Assembly (NCBI GenBank): GCA_015663215.1
Contig: DQSP01000278.1
Span: 1 to 5,486, forward strand
DNA length: 5,486 bases
Source: Sulfurimonas sp.
Lineage (GTDB): Bacteria; Campylobacterota; Campylobacteria; Campylobacterales; Sulfurimonadaceae
Reading direction: 5' to 3'
Part shown: piece after piece, positions 1-5,486 of the stretch
Numbering within the stretch: the first letter of the stretch is position 1
Layout of the letters: each line of letters starts with the position of its first letter
Program-made: the position numbers and the translations under genes
The notes under the pieces: model-generated
What the model was told of the DNA's origin: nothing
What the model saw: the letters and a program-made list of their open reading frames with translations, nothing else
Database searches by the model: none

Positions 1-498
1 CTGAGAATTAAAGAAAATGCAGATATAAAAGATCTACCAGGTATGGCTCGAACATATGGTGGTCTTGGGCGTTTGGCATTCTTTAGTGTGCCAGAAAACA
101 TTGAAGAGTCTGAGAACTATTTCAAAAAAGATTTGGAAATAGCAGAAGAGATCAATGATCAAAGAGGCATCTCTCAAATGAATAGTTTCCTTGGAAGTTG
201 TAAAAAAGAAGCTGAGAAGTATGAGGATGCAGTGGAGTATTACAATAAGAGCATAGAGATGCAAAATAATTCATTTGATGTTCATGCTTCTTATGAAGGT
301 AAATTCTATTGTCTTAGTAGTATGGATGATGATAGTAAATTATTTGATGCCGTAAGGATATACGTAAAAACCATAGATGACTTAGGAACACCACCTCCTT
401 TTATGGTAGGAAAGATTGTTACAGTCCTTGAGAAGTATCAGCAAGAAGATATATGTAAACAGTTACTAGAAAAACTAAAACAAGATACAGAAAAATAA
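1..498 (+). CDS. TPR-repeat protein, C-terminal part (5' truncated by window edge)
   Basis: The reading frame is open from base 1, giving 165 visible residues and a TAA stop at 496-498. The gene therefore begins upstream, and the Met codon at 43 is internal: it sits inside a TPR helix, with matching sequence before it and no ribosome binding site. At least two TPR units of the long (about 40-residue) LGN/kinesin-light-chain type are visible. One runs from the G-M-A-R-T-Y-G-G-L-G stretch (about residues 14-23) through Y-F-K-K-D-L-E-I-A; the next runs from R-G-I-S-Q-M-N-S-F-L-G through A-V-E-Y-Y-N-K-S-I-E. A weaker third unit follows, ending in a charged Lys/Glu-rich tail. TPRs form protein-binding superhelices, so a scaffold or ligand-sensing role is likely. 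In bacterial conflict systems such repeats often follow a STAND NTPase, protease or TIR domain, but the N-terminus here is unseen. Gene 2 starts 4 bp downstream, implying co-transcription. TPR assignment is firm; function is not. Confidence 0.85.
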   Translation: MRIKENADIKDLPGMARTYGGLGRLAFFSVPENIEESENYFKKDLEIAEEINDQRGISQMNSFLGSCKKEAEKYEDAVEYYNKSIEMQNNSFDVHASYEGKFYCLSSMDDDSKLFDAVRIYVKTIDDLGTPPPFMVGKIVTVLEKYQQEDICKQLLEKLKQDTEK

Positions 499-502
499 GA
501 CT

Positions 503-1561
503 ATGTATGAAGTGATAGTTAATCCGAACAAGAAGGTTGCCGATACAGGTGAGTTGCTTGTAGGGTTGGGTGATTCTACTGTTGACAATAAAGGGATTGC
601 ATTGCAGCATAAAACGCAGACAGTGTATTATGAATCTTTGAGTCAATATGTTTATAGCACAGAATTCAAAAATCTTAATGCTCCTCAGTGCTGTCAGCAA
701 ATATTTATAGAAGATTTTTCAGTTGATACTATCCTTTCATTATGGATATTTTTACATAAAAAGTTAGATCAAGTTTTGCCTGAAAATGTTATAAACTGGG
801 TTAACTATGCAAGTAAGTGGGAAAAAGGTGATACAACTACAACAGGCAAGGCATTTGAGTCTTATGGATGCCTACAAAGTGCTTTGGTCTTAAGTATGAA
901 AAACTATTCGGCATCAGAAATAGTGACTGAAAGCTTAGATTTTTTATCGACATTGATCAGACAAGATATAGACCCTGCTACAATAAGTAAACTTACTAAT
1001 AACTCCACTTATGGACAAGCGTATGAATCACTTGAAAAAGAGTATAAGAAGTATCAAGCTTTATTGAGTGACAATGAAACTGCTAAACTCCATATTCCTC
1101 AAATACAAAGTAATGAACCTATGGAGGTTTCTGGGATTTTCCTAGAAACGGAGATTATTAGTTCTATACAAAAAGTTTTTTTACGGAACGATATAGAAAA
1201 CAGTCCCACTCGCAATGGTTTTGCTTTTATGGCAGTCTATAATGTAAAAGCTAAGGGAACAGGGAATGATATTGTCATCTCTGTTGATCCTTTAAAGAAA
1301 GTTCATCTTAAAGCACTTTGGAAAGCTTTAGAAGAGGAAGAAAATAGTTTATGGGAAGAGATTCGCCCTAAAGACAATCCTAGACCACTTAAAAGTTATC
1401 CTGACCATAATGGACCGAATGAGCCTTGGTGGGATGACATGGGAAAATATACGCTGATAGCCGCACCAAAGATGGTGCATGGTCAATATGGCAGGCGAGT
1501 GAGTTGGGAACGTGTAAAACAACTTATAAAACAACTTTATGCTAAAGGAGCACAATTATGA
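503..1561 (+). CDS. Uncharacterised 352-residue operon protein with possible degenerate DHH/MYG1-like N-terminus
   Basis: I do not recognise this protein with certainty. There is no signal peptide or membrane segment, so it is probably cytosolic. Residues 12-37 (V-A-D-T-G ... G-L-G-D ... L-Q-H-K) recall the 'vvDtGg...DHHq' block of DHH/MYG1-type phosphoesterases, and residues 67-84 (I-F-I-E-D-F-S-V-D-T-I-L-S-L-W) recall the 'hxDxDaixSaxl' motif of the same fold. Most catalytic His/Asp positions are not conserved, so any such domain may be inactive; this link is inference. The middle is mainly helical. Residues 306-322 (N-E-P-W-W-D-D ... T-L-I-A-A-P) followed by a basic, helical end look like a conserved family signature. 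The start at 503 lies 4 bp after the upstream TAA, with no good Shine-Dalgarno, which suggests translational coupling. The stop overlaps the next start as ATGA. The coding call is strong; the function is unknown. Confidence 0.9.
   Translation: MYEVIVNPNKKVADTGELLVGLGDSTVDNKGIALQHKTQTVYYESLSQYVYSTEFKNLNAPQCCQQIFIEDFSVDTILSLWIFLHKKLDQVLPENVINWVNYASKWEKGDTTTTGKAFESYGCLQSALVLSMKNYSASEIVTESLDFLSTLIRQDIDPATISKLTNNSTYGQAYESLEKEYKKYQALLSDNETAKLHIPQIQSNEPMEVSGIFLETEIISSIQKVFLRNDIENSPTRNGFAFMAVYNVKAKGTGNDIVISVDPLKKVHLKALWKALEEEENSLWEEIRPKDNPRPLKSYPDHNGPNEPWWDDMGKYTLIAAPKMVHGQYGRRVSWERVKQLIKQLYAKGAQL
1544..1550 (+). promoter_or_regulatory. Strong ribosome binding site for the large HEPN-like gene
   Basis: AAAGGAG lies 7 nt before the ATG at 1558, an ideal Shine-Dalgarno and spacing. 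It is inside the last codons of the preceding gene and fixes the start of the 1277-residue protein. It contrasts with the lack of such a site before the gene at 503, so the third gene can be translated efficiently on its own as well as by coupling through the ATGA overlap. Confidence 0.85.
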
Positions 1562-4500
1562 TAGAACATGAAATAATTAAACAATACCCCTCACTGGTTG
1601 CAAGACCGTATTTACTTATTAAAGATGATTTTCAGAGAAAAGATATGCAGCGTTTTTGGTTTGAAAATACAATCAGTTTTCTTGCGGTGTTGAGTGCAGC
1701 AGAATTGGTTAAATATTATAAAAGGCTTAAGAGTAAAGAAGAAAAAAGTGAGAAAGATCTTGAAATAATTAAATCATTGCAGGAACATAAGAGTTTAACA
1801 ATGGTTGGGTTAGAACATATGGCACTTGGTAAGTGGGTTATGATGTTGAGAGAGACTACAAAGTTTTTACAAGAATTGGGTGCGGCAACAACAATTCCAG
1901 AACTTGTTGAATTTTATCATGGTAAGAATGGAAAAAATAATGCTAAGACTATAGACAAACTAGTAAGTATTAGAAATGATGATGCACATGGTAATCCCAT
2001 ACCCGAAGATAAGTTAAATGCTGAGTTAGATAAACGTCAAAAGTTGATTGATTTATTGCTTGAGGAGCTTAGTTTTTTATCTGACTATCGGCTTATTTTA
2101 CCGGAAAAACTTGAAATTGAAGGTTCTAAGCAGTTCTATATGTGTAAACAGTTTATAGGTAGTGATATTGTAAATACGAAACAGACATTTGAGTTTTCTC
2201 CACAGATCTCAGAAGTGATGCTCATTAATCAGTCAAAGAAAGATGAGTACCTTTCTCTGAACCCATTGTTATTGTACCTTGGTGTACAGAATGATGAAAA
2301 TGATTTTTTGGGTATCTTTTCAAAATATTCTTCAAAAGATGGCACAGAAGCAAAGTATTTAAATCTTGATGGCAGTGGAACTATTGACCTGGTTAATTTT
2401 GGGCAAAGCAGTGAAGTTGATCTTATAGCTGACAGGCAGTCATATAATGAAATTTATTCTGATCCTGAAAGTTTTCAAGTAAATTTAAATGTAGAAATGA
2501 AGTTTGAAGAGAGCAGTATAAACATTAAAGAAGAGAGTAGTTTTTCTCTTTTAATAGACAATAAAAAATCTACTGATATAAAAGCGACTAGGGTGGTGTT
2601 GGATATTCCTAAAAATATTGATATTATTGAAATTCCGAAGACTGATGAAGTGTGCACTGTAGAACTTATTGATAGTCAACTTATTGTCAAGTTTAATAAC
2701 TTTGAGAATGATCAAAAGATTGAAATAGCTCCATTAAAATATACTATTTCAGAACAAGGATCCTATTCTCTTGATGGTGGACGTGTCCTCTATGAATATT
2801 ACAGAACACTGGCAGACAAAGAGAGTGGACAGTTGACTGAAGAGGAGATTCAGTTTGAGGGTGTAGCTATTGAAGCTCAGGATCCAAATAGCCGAGATAA
2901 GATGGTTCCTGTTGTAAATATCAATAAAGGGTTTGTTGATGAAGATGGGAATCCAATTCAAAATGTAAGAATCGGTGAAAACTTTATCTATAAAGTTGTA
3001 GTGACAAATATTGGTTTTTCCTCGGCAAAGAATGTCACTATAGATCTTGTTTTCCCCGATAACATTAATTTGAAACAAGGAAAAGAGACCATTACACTTG
3101 GGCAACTCAACCCTTTTGAAGTGAAAACATTCAAATATGTTTTGAGTTCACACCTTCCCGATATTTATACGATTACTATGCAAAATGTACTTTATACAGA
3201 TTCACAGAATACTAGGTATTCTACACGTTGTTCTGATGAGCATTTTATTATTGTGCGTAGTGATTTGGTTAAAGAGTTTGTGTATGATATTAAAGATCAT
3301 ATTGAAGATCTATATATAGATGATATGGAAAAAGAAAATATTCATTCTATGATAGAGTCTTTAAGTGCATCAATAAGTGTTGATGCTAAACAAACATATC
3401 GAGATGCAGAAACAGAAGCTGTTATAAAAATTGTTAGAGATATGGTAGAAAAAACAGTTGTAAAAAAAGAGTTACAAGTTGTAGAGAAAATCTATGAAGA
3501 GGGAAAAAGAGATCGCAAAATTACTAATAGTGAAACTCGAAAGTTTTTAGTTTTTTCATGTCAAGAGATGCCATTTTTTGCTATTAACCTAAGTAAAGGC
3601 TATGAGCCAGAGTTTTTTGCACTTAGAACAAACATAGATAAGCGTTTTGACAAGGTTACCTTAAAGCAGGCAGTTGTTAAAGAAGGATCATATACATTAG
3701 ATCATAGTATTAATTTTTCAGATATAAAGTATGATGCAAAATATGGAAAAGCATTTTTTGCCCAGTGGTTAAATATAGTACTTACAAAATTTTCAAAAGA
3801 GTATATTATTTGGAAGAATTGTGCAAACAATATAGGAAAAGTTTATGGAGGACCATTGAGTTATGTTAGTGGTATGCTATTTAAAAACTTTGAAAATAGC
3901 AATAATGCTAGTAATGAGAGTGGTGTAGATCAAAACTATGTATTGATAGATAGAGATAATTCTCAAAACTATTATATATCATTTAGATGTAATCTAACAC
4001 AAAATTATAAAAATGTTATGCTATCAAATATGGATAGTAAAAGTTATTTTACTTACTTAAATAGAACTTCAGGGAAAGATAGAGTTAGGCTGTATAATGC
4101 TAAAAACCTTTCTTTTTATATGCAACCATCTGATTCAGGGAAAGCTACTAAATTTCCTGCAATTAGTTTGCCTGTTAGAAATGAAGAATCTATAGGAGCT
4201 ATGATGGAAAAAACCAGAGAGCTTTGGGACTATTTATGTCTGTCACACTCTTTAGATATTTTTTATAGTGATAATTTTAAAGATCAACAATTTATTGAAG
4301 AGATGACGGGATTTGTTGATGCATTATTTGCAAAAGGTTTTGCATTGAGAATCAATTCAAAAGATAAAAATATGTTGGACATCTACCCTTTAAAATATTT
4401 TAAACCACATACAGCCAGTGAGCGTGACTGTATAGGATTTATAAAAAAATACCATTCAGGGTGGCAGATATTTTTAGACTTTTTTGTGGATGAAGTAGAT

Positions 4501-5391
4501 GATGTACTTGCAGATGAATTGTCACTGATTACAGGTAATACCATTTTAGATAAAGTGAGATGGATTAAACTGGATATTAAATCAATAGAACAGTTCAATA
4601 TGGTTACAGAGGTAATATTGAAACAGACTGAACACTATAAAGCAAACAAACTAGCTATTTGGCCTTCCAAAATGCAGCGAGATATGATACTCAATCATGG
4701 ACAAACAGACAGTGGTTTTTTCATAGTACTAAAAAATATTCTTTCTGGAATAAACAACTATCATGAAATACTGGAAGACTTTAAATCTATGTCATTAGAC
4801 AAGGAATTAGACAGAACACTCAAACGAAGTGAACTTTTTCCTATTGATGCGGGGTATGAATCACCACTTTTTGTGGAAGGTGAAGATGAAAATAAAGTCA
4901 TTCATTTTAATCCTGCATTTGAAGACACACTCCGATTACTTTATGAAGAAGATCCATCTTTTAATTATCTAGAAGAAGGTCCTGCATTGTTTAGAATTCA
5001 AACAAAACTAGTATCTCAGAAGTATGAATACTTAGCATATAGAGCGCCATATAACAGTGGTATGGTAGATAACGCATATAAAGCCAATAATAAATATTTT
5101 AAAGTTTGTTGGTTCACATTGAACCCATTAAAAGACAAAAGAATGGAATTTTCATTGGTCTTTTATGATTGTGGGGAAGAAGTTGATACAGTTATAGAAA
5201 AAACATATGCAAATCTTAATAATAAATTTAATAATGAATTAGTTTTTGGTCGATCTGGACGGAAAGATCAGCATATAAAAGTTGCATATATTTACTCTTT
5301 TGATAACTTTGATAATGAGTTGAAGAAAATGCAGACTATATGTTGTGATTTCTTTAGCGAGGCAGAGCAGGGGATAGAAAATATAAATTAA
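1558..5391 (+). CDS. Large multidomain protein: HEPN-like N-terminus, two Ig-like (CARDB-type) segments, unassigned C-terminal half
   Basis: The product is 1277 residues, with no signal peptide or membrane helix, so probably cytosolic. Residues 1 to about 190 are helical and contain S-I-R-N-D-D-A-H-G (R139 to H144), an R-x4-H motif of the HEPN type followed by long helices ending S-F-L-S-D-Y. HEPN proteins are often metal-independent RNases of toxin and defence systems, but R-N-x-x-A-H-G modules also occur as non-enzymatic helical domains. About 190-300 is a mixed region (L-S-L-N-P-L-L-L-Y). About 304-440 is beta-rich and Ig-like. About 449-566 is a CARDB/DUF11-like beta sandwich (I-G-E-N-F-I-Y-K-V-V-V-T-N-I-G, then L-G-Q-L-N-P-F-E-V). 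About 567-665 is a charged helical linker. The rest (about 670-1277) is unassigned, with an Asn/Ser-rich stretch near 779-789. The start is fixed by the AAAGGAG at 1544 and the 4-nt overlap with gene 2. The stop lies directly before the IS end. Its domain mix and operon suggest a conflict-system component; this is inference. Confidence 0.92.
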   Translation: MIEHEIIKQYPSLVARPYLLIKDDFQRKDMQRFWFENTISFLAVLSAAELVKYYKRLKSKEEKSEKDLEIIKSLQEHKSLTMVGLEHMALGKWVMMLRETTKFLQELGAATTIPELVEFYHGKNGKNNAKTIDKLVSIRNDDAHGNPIPEDKLNAELDKRQKLIDLLLEELSFLSDYRLILPEKLEIEGSKQFYMCKQFIGSDIVNTKQTFEFSPQISEVMLINQSKKDEYLSLNPLLLYLGVQNDENDFLGIFSKYSSKDGTEAKYLNLDGSGTIDLVNFGQSSEVDLIADRQSYNEIYSDPESFQVNLNVEMKFEESSINIKEESSFSLLIDNKKSTDIKATRVVLDIPKNIDIIEIPKTDEVCTVELIDSQLIVKFNNFENDQKIEIAPLKYTISEQGSYSLDGGRVLYEYYRTLADKESGQLTEEEIQFEGVAIEAQDPNSRDKMVPVVNINKGFVDEDGNPIQNVRIGENFIYKVVVTNIGFSSAKNVTIDLVFPDNINLKQGKETITLGQLNPFEVKTFKYVLSSHLPDIYTITMQNVLYTDSQNTRYSTRCSDEHFIIVRSDLVKEFVYDIKDHIEDLYIDDMEKENIHSMIESLSASISVDAKQTYRDAETEAVIKIVRDMVEKTVVKKELQVVEKIYEEGKRDRKITNSETRKFLVFSCQEMPFFAINLSKGYEPEFFALRTNIDKRFDKVTLKQAVVKEGSYTLDHSINFSDIKYDAKYGKAFFAQWLNIVLTKFSKEYIIWKNCANNIGKVYGGPLSYVSGMLFKNFENSNNASNESGVDQNYVLIDRDNSQNYYISFRCNLTQNYKNVMLSNMDSKSYFTYLNRTSGKDRVRLYNAKNLSFYMQPSDSGKATKFPAISLPVRNEESIGAMMEKTRELWDYLCLSHSLDIFYSDNFKDQQFIEEMTGFVDALFAKGFALRINSKDKNMLDIYPLKYFKPHTASERDCIGFIKKYHSGWQIFLDFFVDEVDDVLADELSLITGNTILDKVRWIKLDIKSIEQFNMVTEVILKQTEHYKANKLAIWPSKMQRDMILNHGQTDSGFFIVLKNILSGINNYHEILEDFKSMSLDKELDRTLKRSELFPIDAGYESPLFVEGEDENKVIHFNPAFEDTLRLLYEEDPSFNYLEEGPALFRIQTKLVSQKYEYLAYRAPYNSGMVDNAYKANNKYFKVCWFTLNPLKDKRMEFSLVFYDCGEEVDTVIEKTYANLNNKFNNELVFGRSGRKDQHIKVAYIYSFDNFDNELKKMQTICCDFFSEAEQGIENIN

Positions 5392-5394
5392 AAA

Positions 5395-5486
5395 GGGTCA
5401 AGACAACTTAACGAGGTATAAAGTGTCCAAAAGGTACGATAATACCGATGTTAAACAAGTATGTAAAGCGTTCAAGAATTTCAGAA
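5395..5486 (+). mobile_element. Left end of a probable IS1595-family insertion sequence (truncated by window edge)
   Basis: Three bases after the stop of the large gene the sequence changes to a non-coding leader beginning GGGTCAAGACAACTTAACG, followed by a short transposase-like reading frame. The IS1595 call rests on the 13 visible transposase residues. A terminus beginning with G residues would fit that family, but the exact boundary is inferred because the right end is not in the window. IS1595 elements usually make 8-bp target duplications; if the element starts at 5395 the left copy would be ATTAAAAA (5387-5394), which contains the TAA stop of the large gene. Confidence 0.55.
5448..5486 (+). 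CDS. IS1595-family transposase, N-terminal fragment (runs off window)
   Basis: Thirteen codons are visible and open to the edge, encoding MLNKYVKRSRISE. IS1595-family transposases typically begin with a short 'KYxKRSxISE' stretch that leads into 'AKFRE', followed by a helix-turn-helix and later a DDE/N catalytic core; only the first part can be seen here. The frame is closed by an in-frame TAA at 5409-5411, with no alternative ATG, GTG or TTG between, so 5448 is the natural start. A weak AAGGT at 5431-5435 lies 12 nt upstream. The match comes from family memory over a very short stretch, so confidence is moderate. Confidence 0.6.
   Translation, partial: MLNKYVKRSRISE

Noticed and set aside
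43..45. ATG as a possible start of the TPR protein
   Set aside because: The frame is open to base 1, the preceding residues continue the TPR pattern, and there is no Shine-Dalgarno before it.
34..264. Antisense reading frame for a small, hydrophobic, membrane-like peptide
   Set aside because: It is fully antisense to clear TPR coding sequence and its hydrophobic run is the complement of Glu/Lys-rich codons; no ribosome binding site is evident.
1738..1788. Lys/Glu-rich stretch in the large protein as a coiled coil of its own
   Set aside because: It is short and falls within the N-terminal helical region, so it does not merit a separate feature.
2749..3105. Antisense 118-residue reading frame inside the large gene
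   Set aside because: It lies wholly opposite a well-formed CARDB-like domain, has no recognisable motif, and fits chance openness in AT-rich sequence.
5392..5447. Possible rho-independent terminator after the large gene
   Set aside because: I see no G+C-rich hairpin followed by a T run; the sequence is better explained as the leader of the insertion sequence.

Overview
The window is AT-rich (roughly one third G+C by eye) and almost fully coding on the + strand. It holds three tightly packed genes, followed by what looks like the left end of an insertion sequence. Codon use (AAA, AGA and ATA rich), the clear AAAGGAG ribosome binding site and the accessory gene content suggest a mesophilic Gram-negative bacterium. 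A Campylobacterota-type or similar low-GC genome fits, but this is a guess from composition, not a phylogenetic call.

Layout: (1) 1-498 is the 3' end of a gene for a tetratricopeptide-repeat (TPR) protein; its start and any N-terminal effector or NTPase domain lie outside the window. (2) 503-1561 encodes a 352-residue protein I cannot name. It has a conserved-looking C-terminal block (N-E-P-W-W-D-D ... T-L-I-A-A-P) and a weak resemblance to DHH/MYG1-type phosphoesterases in its first 85 residues. (3) 1558-5391 encodes a 1277-residue multidomain protein. It has an N-terminal helical region with a HEPN-like R-x4-H motif, two beta-rich Ig-like segments (the second CARDB-like), a charged helical linker and about 600 unassigned residues. 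(4) From about 5395 to the end is the left end of a probable IS1595-family element with the first 13 codons of its transposase.

The first three genes look like one operon. Gene 2 starts 4 bp after gene 1 stops, and genes 2 and 3 overlap as ATGA. A TPR scaffold or sensor, a mid-sized protein that may be a degenerate enzyme, and a very large HEPN-like protein with Ig-like modules, next to an IS, together resemble a prokaryotic conflict (anti-phage) or stress-response cassette. The working model is inference: the TPR protein and Ig-like domains serve recognition or assembly, and the HEPN-like region is a candidate RNase or a structural helical domain. No known system name is assigned. No RNA genes, CRISPR arrays or intergenic gaps over 300 bases are present.
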